Of a DNA stretch of 64,000 nt, positions 7,927 to 16,900 are shown piece by piece; positions within the stretch are counted from its first letter, which is position 1, and each line of letters starts with the position of its first letter. The notes beneath the pieces were generated by a model, which searched no databases, had not been told where the DNA came from, and worked only from the letters and a program-made list of their open reading frames with translations. The position numbers and the translations under genes were made by a program. This DNA is from an uncultured Clostridia bacterium (GTDB lineage Bacteria > Bacillota > Clostridia > TANB77 > CAG-508). The stretch is from contig CANPFR010000007.1 of assembly GCA_947573445.1 (NCBI GenBank), positions 1 through 64,000 of the forward strand, in the 5' to 3' direction.

Positions 7927-9564
7927 TTAATGCATTTTTTCATCCTTTTCTTCTTTCACATAAGTTTTCACATTTTTAGCCATATTTTCACGAATCTGTT
8001 CAAGCTCTGCCTCATATTGTTTTCTTTCTTCTTCAGAAAGCTTTCCAAATAACTCTTCTTCACTCTTCGCTTCTGTAACAGCTTTTTTCTTATCTCCTTC
8101 TTCTATTACTTTATACGAATCATAGTCTTCAAAGCCCAGTATTTTTAGTCTTTTCTTTCTTTTCGCTTTCTTCTCCGCTTTCCTTTTCGCTTTTTCTTCT
8201 GCCTTTTTGGCTTTTGTATGTTTCTGTTCTTTTATCTCGCCTTTCTCTTCAACTGTCTCAGCATCCCAGAATACCTCTGTAAGCCAATTTAAAAACTTTT
8301 TAATTCTACCTTCTTTCTTTTCTCCTGCTTTTCCTGAGTTATTTGACCCTGTCTCAACCACTCCATTGGTAGCATCTTCCCTTGCCTTTAATTCCTTAGC
8401 TTCTGCTTTCAATTCAAAAAATCTTTCACGTAATTTAGGATCTTGGTTACCTTTTCTCAATTCTTCTTTTATTTGTTCAAATTCAGCCCTTATATCATCC
8501 ATCGTTCTTTCTGGTGGATTTTGCTTTTTCCCTTGTTCTCCTGATTTATTTTCTTTTTCAGTGCCTTCTTTTTTCATTTCTACTGGCTTTGTATATTTTT
8601 TATCTTTTCCCAATATATTAGCCATTTCACGTCTTATTTGACTCTTTTTTTCTGAATTCGTTGCAATCGCAAAATCTCTTTTCAAGCTTAGAAATTTGTT
8701 AATCTCCCAATCGTCTAATTGATATTGTATACTATGTATCGATTCATCTTCTATTCCTATGTAATCTACAGTCTGTACTTTTTTAGAGTCTGATTTTGAC
8801 TCGTCTACTTTCCTTGGCTCTGTTTTTGCTCCTTCCGTTTTCTTTGGCTCTGTTTTTGTTCCTCCTGCTTTCTTTGGCTCTGTTTTTGTTCCTTCTGCTT
8901 TCTTTGGCTCTGTTTTTGTTCCTCCTGACTTTTTTGTCCCTGCCTCTGAATCCTTTGGTTTCTCACCTTTTGACTTCATCAACTTTTGTATTCTTATTTT
9001 ATATTCCTGTAATTCTTCATCCAATTTTTTACAACTTTCTTTTTCAACTTCATAAAGCTTTTTTCGTAACTTTTCAGGCTCTCCATAATCCTTACCATTT
9101 TCTGCCTTTTCACATTCTCTTTTGATTACTTCCTTCCAATCATCACGTATTTTCTTTGTTTTTTCTTTATATTCTTGTTTTATTTTCTCTGCTTCTTCTT
9201 TTTTTCTCTCATCTTCCAAACTTTGCAACGCTTTTTCTTCATTTCTCAAACTTTGCATTTCCCTTTCATATTCTTTAAAAGCTTCTTGCTCTTTTTCAAG
9301 AATACTCATTATCTTTTCTGACAACTCTTTACTCTTTTCAAGTGATACTTTAGACTCTTTCGTGTCTTCTTTCATCCATTTTTCATTTTCCTGTTCCCAT
9401 TCTGCAAATACTTTATCAAAATCACCATGTAATTTTTTCAATTCTGTCATATATTCTTGTTCCATTCTCTCTCTCTTTGCATCAGAATAAGTTCTATTTC
9501 TATCCGTTCTTTTCCTATCTTTCTTTTCCTTGAAATTTCTATAATTAAACTTATCTTTCCCCAT
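7927..9564 (-). CDS. Highly charged coiled-coil protein of unknown function (545 aa), paralogue of the 464-aa protein
   Basis: Very Lys/Glu-rich and predicted mostly helical, without signal peptide or membrane segment. Order: long coiled coil (residues about 1-200); a degenerate 10-residue repeat K-K-A-E-G-T-K-T-E-P (about 209-255); a module shared with the 464-aa protein (about 270-325); the shared D-P-K-L-R-E-R module (about 350-390); a strongly basic stretch of K-A-K/K-R-K blocks (about 440-475); and an acidic tail. The start at 9564 has AGGAGG upstream. It has its own promoter and terminator. The basic stretch could bind nucleic acid or membrane, which is speculation. Confidence 0.8.
   Translation of the reverse strand: MGKDKFNYRNFKEKKDRKRTDRNRTYSDAKRERMEQEYMTELKKLHGDFDKVFAEWEQENEKWMKEDTKESKVSLEKSKELSEKIMSILEKEQEAFKEYEREMQSLRNEEKALQSLEDERKKEEAEKIKQEYKEKTKKIRDDWKEVIKRECEKAENGKDYGEPEKLRKKLYEVEKESCKKLDEELQEYKIRIQKLMKSKGEKPKDSEAGTKKSGGTKTEPKKAEGTKTEPKKAGGTKTEPKKTEGAKTEPRKVDESKSDSKKVQTVDYIGIEDESIHSIQYQLDDWEINKFLSLKRDFAIATNSEKKSQIRREMANILGKDKKYTKPVEMKKEGTEKENKSGEQGKKQNPPERTMDDIRAEFEQIKEELRKGNQDPKLRERFFELKAEAKELKAREDATNGVVETGSNNSGKAGEKKEGRIKKFLNWLTEVFWDAETVEEKGEIKEQKHTKAKKAEEKAKRKAEKKAKRKKRLKILGFEDYDSYKVIEEGDKKKAVTEAKSEEELFGKLSEEERKQYEAELEQIRENMAKNVKTYVKEEKDEKMH
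8790..8940 (-). repeat. 30-bp tandem repeat encoding K-K-x-x-G-T-K-T-E-P
   Basis: About four to five units inside the 545-aa gene. The unit reads as ten residues, gives a flexible Lys/Thr/Pro linker between two helical regions, and varies slightly between copies. Confidence 0.85.
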
Positions 9565-9604
9565 CTATTTCCTCCTAAAAAATAATATTCTTACACTTAA
9601 TTTA

Positions 9605-9654
9605 ATTATACCATATTTTTTTCATTTTGGCAATAATTTTATGTAAAATTATCC
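9605..9654 (-). promoter_or_regulatory. Promoter of the 545-aa gene with upstream element
   Basis: TTGCCA (9633-9628), 17-bp spacer, TATAAT (9610-9605), with the same ATATGG preceding the -10 as at 7734. A TTTTATGTAAAATTATCC element at 9637-9654 lies 3-4 bp upstream of the -35, matching the arrangement at the paralogous gene. Confidence 0.85.
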
Positions 9655-9686
9655 ATTTTTTGCCATTTTTCTAGGGAAAAATGAAA

Positions 9687-9712
9687 CGAATCATACGCAC
9701 TTGTATGATTCG
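9687..9712 (-). terminator. Terminator of the 874-aa gene
   Basis: Perfect 10-bp inverted repeat (CGAATCATAC at 9687-9696, complement at 9703-9712), 10 bp after the stop codon. The minus strand continues into GTTTCATTTTT. Confidence 0.8.
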
Positions 9713-9721
9713 CCTTTTATT

Positions 9722-12346
9722 TTAACGTTCCATATCGTTATCTCTTGTTGCTTGTTGTTCATTTTGATCTTGTTGTTGAGCTTGTTCGTCTCGAGCTTGT
9801 TGTTGTGCCTTGGCCAAATCTTTTTGATCCATCCAACCAGCACCATGTTCTACATCACCTTTCCACTCTCTTCCATCAATTGTTCTTGTTACACCATTAT
9901 CATTATATACATATACTGGTGACACATTATTTCCTACTTCATTTGTCTCAACAACCATTCTACCATTCATTTCCATTGCACGATCCACATGATATCTAAT
10001 AGAAGCATTTGGATTATTGGTTGCCATATCATATAATTCATCAGCCGAATAAGTATCTGTTGTGTAGATTTGGTCTCCCATTACAACTGCCATTTTATTA
10101 ACTCCCCATGAACCTCTTGTATTTGTAATTGCTCCACTTACTTCTTGTGCATCAGAACTATTATATGTATATCCAACCTCTGGTGTAACATTAACCTTAT
10201 CTCCAGGATACAAACGATTCTTTTTCTCTTGCTCTTCTTGTTCTTGGGTTGTTGCTTTTTGCTCTTGTGTTTGGTCTTGTTTTTTATCATCTTTTTTATT
10301 GTCTGCTTTATCATCTTTCTGTGTCTTTGGTGTTATGCTTTCTACGTGTTCAATACTATCTAATACATGATTTCCTGGCTCCATAACACCTTCTATCATA
10401 GATTCTGGACTTCCTTTTTCTGGCTCACCTGAATTTAATGCAACTGTTGTTCCAGTAGCAACTAAAGCACTTACTCCACCAATCAATGCACCAATCCATC
10501 TGTTGTCCTTTATCGTTGCTAAATGCATACGTTTTGGTCCATGATATTTTAATCGTTTATTGGCTCTATATGATGTAATCAATCTTCCTAAAAATCCCTT
10601 GGCATCACCTGTTCTTTTATTTTCTTTGGTTGGATGCCAACCAACATCTGCTGTAACTTTTCCTGGCATTTCAACTTTTGGTAAACGCTTACCACCTCGC
10701 TCTAAATTTCTTGCTCGAGTAATAACAGATTTCACATACATTTCAGAAGCAGATTTTTCAAATCTTCCCATATTTTGTGTATCCCACTCTAAGTAAGCTT
10801 TATAAATTGTAGGATCAATATGTTTTAAATATTTTTTCTCATTTTCTTTGATAAGATGATGTGCTTCTATAGCATCTTGCAACTCTTGTAATGTTTCTTT
10901 TTTATAATCATTTGAGTCCATCCAAGTTGTTTGAGGATTTCCTTGAGCAATACCATCTTCATCTCTTTCAATTAAAAGAACTTCACCTGTTTTTTTATTA
11001 ATATTAATATCTAATCTTGGGAAATCTTCTTTATCTGGATTATCATTACTATTTGAATTACCACCATTTCTTGATGTATTTTCTTTATTCTTCATTTTAG
11101 ATAAAGACTCTAATTCCCTTACAATATCATTTAATTTTGTCAAATTTTCTTGTTCCTGTGGTGTTGCTCCATCTCCTGCTGCTTGGACTGTTGCCCATAA
11201 ATCATTCATTTGTTCTTTGCTATCATATAAGATAGCATTAATATCTTCCCTTGCAACATATCTTGAATTCTCATTATCACTAACAAGTTTTCTTAAAACA
11301 GGTAACACGTTATTCATTCTCTCAAATTCTCTTTTATCTGCATCAGTTAACACATCAGCATCATTCCACATATCTCTTTGTTTTTGCTCATAGGCTTTGA
11401 TTCTAGCTTCTATGTCAGATTTCGCAATTCCTTTTTCTAATGATACTGGTTTACTAGTTGAACTTGGACTATTAAGTGAATTTGATTGACTAGCTGGTGT
11501 AGTTTGAGAATTTTGTTTTTCTTGTTGTAAACTCTCCAATTCACTGATTACCTCTTTCATTTCACGTATCGCTGCTTCTTCTTGTGGAGTTGCCTCCTCT
11601 CCAGAATTAACAATAGATGCCCATAAATCATTCATCTTTTTCTTATTCTCAGCAATAACTGATTCAATATCTCCCATTGAAACATGCATTGCGTTTTTAT
11701 TTTTATCCAACAGTGATTTTAAAACAGGCATGATTGTGTTAATTCTATCAAACTCTTTTTTCTCTGCATCAGTCAGCATATCTGGACCATCATTCCACAT
11801 ATTTCTTTGTTTTTGCTCATAAGCTTTAATTTTAGATTCAATATCAGATTTTGCAATTCCTTTTTCTAGTGATACTGGTTTGCTTGCTGAATTTTGCGTC
11901 TTGGAAGATGATTGAGGTGTTGCTTTGGATTGTGGCTCCTTTTTGGTTTGTGGGTCAGAAAGATTCAAATCTGGATATTTTTTACTCAAATCCCCCATCG
12001 TTTGATTTAAATCTTCTACCAATTTGCTATGTCTTGAAACTTCTATAGCTTCCTGTTCAAAAGCTCCTGCCTCTCGATACTCCCTTCTTCTTTGTGCTGT
12101 CCTTGTTATTTCATCTGTTAATCTTCTTATTTCAGTTTTTGCCTCACTCACCTCTTTTAACTGTTCATCTTTTTGGCTTAATTCTTCTACCAAATGATTA
12201 TGGTTTGATCTTTCTACAGTCTCTTGTATAAAAGCACCTGCTTTTCGATATTCATTTCTTCTTTCCGCACTTTTTTTTATCTCTTCTTCTAAATGGTTCA
12301 TATCTTTTTTCAAAGTTTCTATCGCCTTATTTAGCTTTTCCTCCAT
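9722..12346 (-). CDS. Large repeat-containing coiled-coil membrane protein of unknown function (874 aa)
   Basis: No N-terminal signal peptide. Residues about 1-105 hold two copies of a helical unit (R-R-x-E-Y-R-x-A-G-A-F-x-Q-E). Residues about 155-275 and 305-420 are two copies of a 120-residue unit starting K-P-V-S-L-E-K-G-I-A-K-S-D-I-E and containing A-Y-E-Q-K-Q-R-x-M-W-N-D. A single hydrophobic segment (about 615-640, small-residue rich) is followed by a Lys/Gln-rich linker and a C-terminal domain with a glutamine-rich tail. The likely topology is a large cytoplasmic N-terminus with the C-terminus outside; this is inference. GGGG lies upstream of ATG 12346. It has tandem promoters with direct repeats between them. 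Family not recognised; the neighbours suggest a three-gene functional group. Confidence 0.8.
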   Translation of the reverse strand: MEEKLNKAIETLKKDMNHLEEEIKKSAERRNEYRKAGAFIQETVERSNHNHLVEELSQKDEQLKEVSEAKTEIRRLTDEITRTAQRRREYREAGAFEQEAIEVSRHSKLVEDLNQTMGDLSKKYPDLNLSDPQTKKEPQSKATPQSSSKTQNSASKPVSLEKGIAKSDIESKIKAYEQKQRNMWNDGPDMLTDAEKKEFDRINTIMPVLKSLLDKNKNAMHVSMGDIESVIAENKKKMNDLWASIVNSGEEATPQEEAAIREMKEVISELESLQQEKQNSQTTPASQSNSLNSPSSTSKPVSLEKGIAKSDIEARIKAYEQKQRDMWNDADVLTDADKREFERMNNVLPVLRKLVSDNENSRYVAREDINAILYDSKEQMNDLWATVQAAGDGATPQEQENLTKLNDIVRELESLSKMKNKENTSRNGGNSNSNDNPDKEDFPRLDININKKTGEVLLIERDEDGIAQGNPQTTWMDSNDYKKETLQELQDAIEAHHLIKENEKKYLKHIDPTIYKAYLEWDTQNMGRFEKSASEMYVKSVITRARNLERGGKRLPKVEMPGKVTADVGWHPTKENKRTGDAKGFLGRLITSYRANKRLKYHGPKRMHLATIKDNRWIGALIGGVSALVATGTTVALNSGEPEKGSPESMIEGVMEPGNHVLDSIEHVESITPKTQKDDKADNKKDDKKQDQTQEQKATTQEQEEQEKKNRLYPGDKVNVTPEVGYTYNSSDAQEVSGAITNTRGSWGVNKMAVVMGDQIYTTDTYSADELYDMATNNPNASIRYHVDRAMEMNGRMVVETNEVGNNVSPVYVYNDNGVTRTIDGREWKGDVEHGAGWMDQKDLAKAQQQARDEQAQQQDQNEQQATRDNDMER

Positions 12347-12391
12347 ATTCCATTTTCCCCCTATTTCTCTTAATACAAATATTCATTTAAA

Positions 12392-12420
12392 ATTATACTC
12401 AAATTCTCAAATTTCGTCAA
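12392..12420 (-). promoter_or_regulatory. Proximal promoter of the 874-aa gene
   Basis: TTGACG (12420-12415), 17-bp spacer, TATAAT (12397-12392), about 46 bp upstream of the start codon. Confidence 0.85.
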
Positions 12421-12423
12421 TAA

Positions 12424-12461
12424 TTGTTACATAAATGACATATTTGTTACAAAATTGTTAC
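12424..12461. promoter_or_regulatory. Three TTGTTAC direct repeats between tandem promoters
   Basis: Identical heptamers at 12424-12430, 12444-12450 and 12455-12461 (spacing 20 and 11 bp) lie just upstream of the proximal -35 and downstream of the distal start site. This is a natural place for an operator acting on both promoters. Confidence 0.5.
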
Positions 12462-12482
12462 ATTTTGCCTCAATATATACTT

Positions 12483-12511
12483 ATTATACCATAAAAATAC
12501 AAAAAAGTCAA
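12483..12511 (-). promoter_or_regulatory. Distal promoter of the 874-aa gene
   Basis: TTGACT (12511-12506), 17-bp spacer, TATAAT (12488-12483) preceded by ATGG (extended -10). It overlaps the end of trmFO's 3' flank. Confidence 0.85.
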
Positions 12512-12514
12512 GTT

Positions 12515-13804
12515 TTATGTCAATTGTTTATATGTTTTTATTCTCTCTAAGGCTCGGTTCGATAATCCCTCATATCTTGCCATTTTATCCTTTATTTTGT
12601 TGTTTAATTCTGGCAAAATGCCATAATTAGCATTCATTGGCTGAAACTTATCATTTGGCGTGGAAATATAACTAGCTAATGCTCCAATCATGGTTTGTTT
12701 GTCAAATTCAACATTGGTATCTAAACAACAATTCAAACCTGCAACAAAGCCTGAGGAAATTGACTCCACATAGCCCTCCACACCCGTTATTTGCCCTGCA
12801 AAATAAATACGTTTGTCTTCTTTTAATTGATAACTAGCATCCAATAATTTCGTAGAATCAATATAGGTATTACGATGCATCACACCATATTTCATAAAAT
12901 TAGCCTTTTCCAAACCTGGAATCATAGAAAAAACACGTTTTTGCTCCCCAAATTTCAAATTGGTCTGAAAACCAACTAAATTGAATAAGGTTCCCTCTTT
13001 ATTATCTTGTCTTAATTGCACAATGGCATAGGGTCTTTCGTCTGTTCGTGGATCCTTAAAACCAACTGGTTTTAAAGGGCCAAATCTTAACGTATCTTCC
13101 CCTCTTTTAGCCATAATTTCAATGGGCATACAGCCTTCGAAAATTTCTCTTTTTTCAAAATCATGCAAGGTCGCCACTTCTGCTTGAATCAAAGCCTGAT
13201 AAAAACACTTATATTCTTCCTCATTCATTGGGAGATTGATATAAGAAGAATCACCTTTTCCATATCGGTCACCCCAAAACGCAATTTCCATATCAATCGA
13301 ATCTTTCTCAACAATCGGTGCTGCCGCATCATAAAAATGCAAATCATTTTCGCCAATCAGCTTACGAATTGATTCAGAAAGTCCTTCTGAAGTAAGTGGT
13401 CCAGTCGCAATAATAACCTTTCCATCCTTTGGAATTTCTGTAATTTCCTCCCTAATTAATTCGATATTAGGATGATTTTCAACCTTTTCAGTCACCAACT
13501 TAGAAAATTTCTCTCTATCAACCGCCAAAGCTTGCCCAGCTGGAACCGCAACTAAATCTGCAATGGGAATTAATTCACTTCCTAGCATTCTCAACTCTTC
13601 TTTTAGTAACCCACATGCATTTGTCAAGCGATTTGATTTAAAAGAATTGCTACACACAATCTCCGCTAAATCAGTATTTGTATGGGCTGGCGAAAACTTA
13701 ACTGGTTTCATTTCATACAATTTAACCTGATAACCTCTTTTGGCAATCTGCAAAGCTGCCTCACATCCAGCAAGCCCTGCACCTATAATTGTGATTGGAT
13801 TCAT
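12515..13804 (-). CDS. trmFO: Folate-dependent tRNA U54 methyltransferase TrmFO
   Basis: FAD- and methylenetetrahydrofolate-dependent enzyme making ribothymidine at position 54 of the tRNA T-loop in many Gram-positives. The N-terminal dinucleotide-binding motif I-I-G-A-G-L-A-G-C-E-A is at residues 5-15. The family block F-S-P-A-H-T-N-T-D-L-A-E-I-V-C-S-N-S-F and the V-E-G-Y-V-E-S-I-S-S-G motif near the C-terminus are present. Length of 429 residues is normal. It has a consensus promoter and GGAG upstream of ATG 13804. It appears monocistronic; no clear terminator was seen before the next promoter. Confidence 0.96.
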   Translation of the reverse strand: MNPITIIGAGLAGCEAALQIAKRGYQVKLYEMKPVKFSPAHTNTDLAEIVCSNSFKSNRLTNACGLLKEELRMLGSELIPIADLVAVPAGQALAVDREKFSKLVTEKVENHPNIELIREEITEIPKDGKVIIATGPLTSEGLSESIRKLIGENDLHFYDAAAPIVEKDSIDMEIAFWGDRYGKGDSSYINLPMNEEEYKCFYQALIQAEVATLHDFEKREIFEGCMPIEIMAKRGEDTLRFGPLKPVGFKDPRTDERPYAIVQLRQDNKEGTLFNLVGFQTNLKFGEQKRVFSMIPGLEKANFMKYGVMHRNTYIDSTKLLDASYQLKEDKRIYFAGQITGVEGYVESISSGFVAGLNCCLDTNVEFDKQTMIGALASYISTPNDKFQPMNANYGILPELNNKIKDKMARYEGLSNRALERIKTYKQLT

Positions 13805-13834
13805 AAAATTTTCTCCTTCATCTTATTTATGTCT

Positions 13835-13863
13835 ATTATATGGGTTTATTCTGCTTCTGTCAA
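13835..13863 (-). promoter_or_regulatory. Consensus promoter of trmFO
   Basis: Perfect TTGACA (13863-13858), 17-bp spacer and perfect TATAAT (13840-13835), about 30 bp upstream of the start codon. Confidence 0.9.
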
Positions 13864-13880
13864 CCTTTTAAAAGGCAGAA

Positions 13881-13910
13881 AAAAGGACAAATCCTGAGAT
13901 TTATCCTTTT
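13881..13910 (-). terminator. Terminator of the first surface-protein operon
   Basis: Stem of 13 bp with one wobble (13881-13893 and 13898-13910, 4-bp loop), 6 bp after the stop codon of the 2214-aa gene, followed on the minus strand by a T-run. Confidence 0.85.
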
Positions 13911-13916
13911 TTATTA

Positions 13917-16900
13917 TTATTTTAGAATTTTCTTCTTAATGAATACAATTCCTCCAGCAATCACTGCCAAACCTGCTATTATACTTGCTGCAACTTGTAA
14001 TCTCCAAATCATGATGCTGCTACCAGTTGGTGGAGATAATGTGATCACTTCTGTTGCAGAAGTATCTCTTTCAATTATCTTATGATTCAACAAATCTGGC
14101 TCTCCGGAATTTTTAGATATATCAGCTTTAAGCTTAGCTGGCATCGTATTACCTGCTATTGTTAATTCATCACGTCTACCAACTTTGTTGTTGTATCTGA
14201 TGATTTCGGTAATGTTATCGATTTGTAAGTCATCTGAATCAGCACCGATCAATTGAGATACTGTCAAATACATAGAAGCTTGCCAGTTTGTTCTAGTCTC
14301 CTTTGCTGCATTTTGAGGTTGTAGATTAACGATAAATCCACCATTGTTGATTTTACTTTCTGTGTTGTCAGCTTCATCATCATCTGTTGCTTTGTCAACA
14401 CTTAATAGCATATTGTTTTCATAAGAAATGCCATTTTCGTCTACAATTACTTCTTTTGTCGCTCCAGTCTCATCTTTTACTTCAATTGCATTGCCATCCT
14501 TGTCTTTATTGATTATATTCTTGTCAATATGTTCCTTCAATTCATCTACTGTTACACTACTCCAGCTCATATCTTCAGAAACATTTAGTAGAGGATTGTA
14601 TTCTATGTCATTGTCAACGTAATCAACAAGTTGTCTTACTCTTGAGGTAACGATTTCATCTTTGTTAACATCTTTTTGACTACCATAATAGTAAATTGAT
14701 CCTAAATACTCTCCTAATGCTTTTGTATTTTCTAATTTACCATCTTCTTTTCTTTCAAATTTTGCTAGAGCTTCAGACAAGCCATTGCATGCTTCTTCAA
14801 ACTTAGTTGTATCTTCAAAATAAAGCATTTTAGCCAATTTTCCAGTTCTGTCAACTTCACCTGTGTTTAACACAGTAAATTTGTATTTTACAGTAATGGT
14901 TGTTCCGTTTAAGATGCTTGAGTCAACATTGATGTAACGGAATCCTTGGTTGGTTGCACTGTCCCTGTTTAATGCTTGTAGATTGTCAGTTCCAAATGAT
15001 TCTTTGGCATTTAATGTTACTTCAGCTTTAATATTTCCATTTTCATCTACATTTTCATCTTTATATTCAATGTTATATTTAGCATACATAATATCTTTTC
15101 CATCTGATGTTGTTAAAGTGATTTCTTCGATTTGTTTGTCAAGAGTTAGTTGCGTCATTGGTCTTTCTTCTATTCCGAAGTTGATGTTGTTGACATGATA
15201 AGATTCGACGCCTTTATTGCCTTCTGCATTTCCCTTTGTTCCTTCCTTTTTCGAGAAGTTTATTGAAGGTTCAATATTCATGTCTATCTTTGGCGTATCA
15301 GCCCACATATAACACTTTTCTGTTTCTTCTCCTTTAGAAACAGCCATCATTGTAGTAGATTTTTCATTGTCTATCTCTCTTGTTTTTCCTATCGCTTCTA
15401 GTCTTCTTACTTCACTATCAACTGCTGTATTATTCAATGTTTCATCTTTGTTAATATAATCATTAAATTTCAAATAATTGTCTGCTCGTAATCCATTTTC
15501 CTTAGATTCTAGACTTCCTTTAAATTGTGATGATTTAAAGTCTTGACCATTGTAGAAACCTGCCGTTGAATAGGACGCCTTTGATTCTACTCTCTCATTT
15601 CCATAAGTAAATCTTACAACATAATCACCTGCAATAACATTGGAGAAGTTATAGTTTCCATGTTCATCTGTTTTAGTTTTTGCCTCAAGTCCTAATACAT
15701 CTTTTATTGTTTTGCCATTTAAGCATTCTAATGGATCGGATGGCCAAATATAGTCATACTCTGTATACTGATTATTATTATCATTCTTTACAGTTACTTT
15801 TTGAACAAGTTCTGTTGTTAAACCTGCGACATTTACTTCACCATCATCTTTTACACCATTACCAATTTGTTGATTATATTTTGGATTTTCAGTTCTACCA
15901 TTATCTGCATCATTACTATCATCTTCCCAAACAATACCATTGATATTTCTATCATATGTTTGTTCAATTAGATTTAGTTTTATTCTTGGTGCTGCAAATG
16001 TATCATCTTCATACCAAGCTTTCTCGTTAAGTGCTCCAATATTTACATTACCTGGTGCAGAATCTCGGTCAATTCTTCCAGCATTTGTTTTCGTATCTTT
16101 ATAGAAAGTTGTATAACTTCCAATTTCTGCTACATTGCATTTTTGGCCTAGGATAATAGACTCTTCAATTCCAAATTCATCATCTGGTGCTTTTTTCACT
16201 TTAAATGTCACATCATATTCTTGAGATTCTCCTGCTTTTAATGTAATATCGGTATTAGCTGTCATTTTATTGTAAACAATATTTTTTCTATCTGCATTTC
16301 TATCTGATCCTACTATATTCTCTTCTGTTGTCTTCCATTCCCATTTCCAGTTTTTATCAGGTTGTGCAACTATTACCCAGTCATTCACTGGTTTTTGCTC
16401 TCCTGCTACTGTTTGAGTTTTCAAATATTTTTCTTCTTTACCTTCTACTAATTCAAAGCTACTATCATAGTAATCATCTATGCTATTGATTTTGACATCA
16501 TAAGCAGATGAGCCATTCATTAATTTTAAGCGATACGTTAGGTAAATATCAAGCTCTGTCTCTTCTGCACCTTTTTCACCTCCAAAGTGAGATTGATAAA
16601 ATCCTTGCAATTTTCCATATACATTTTCTTCAGAGTTTTCTACCTTTCCATTATACATAGCTGCTCTGTAATAGTAATCTGAACGATATAATCCTAATGT
16701 AAATGGTGTTCTTTCTGTATTCTTTACTTTAATGTCTGTCACAATATTTTTCTCTAAAGAATCTTGTTTTACTTCTGTTAAATCATAATACCCACTGTAT
16801 TGATATTGATACATTTTTTCATTAACCACAACTTTTGCATCTATTAAATTCTTGGTTAGACCTATGTCTACCTCTTCTCTTTGTTTTAATCCTAAATTAA

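Noticed and set aside
8796-9490. Plus-strand hydrophobic ORFs
   Set aside because: Antisense shadows of the Lys/Glu-rich coiled-coil gene.
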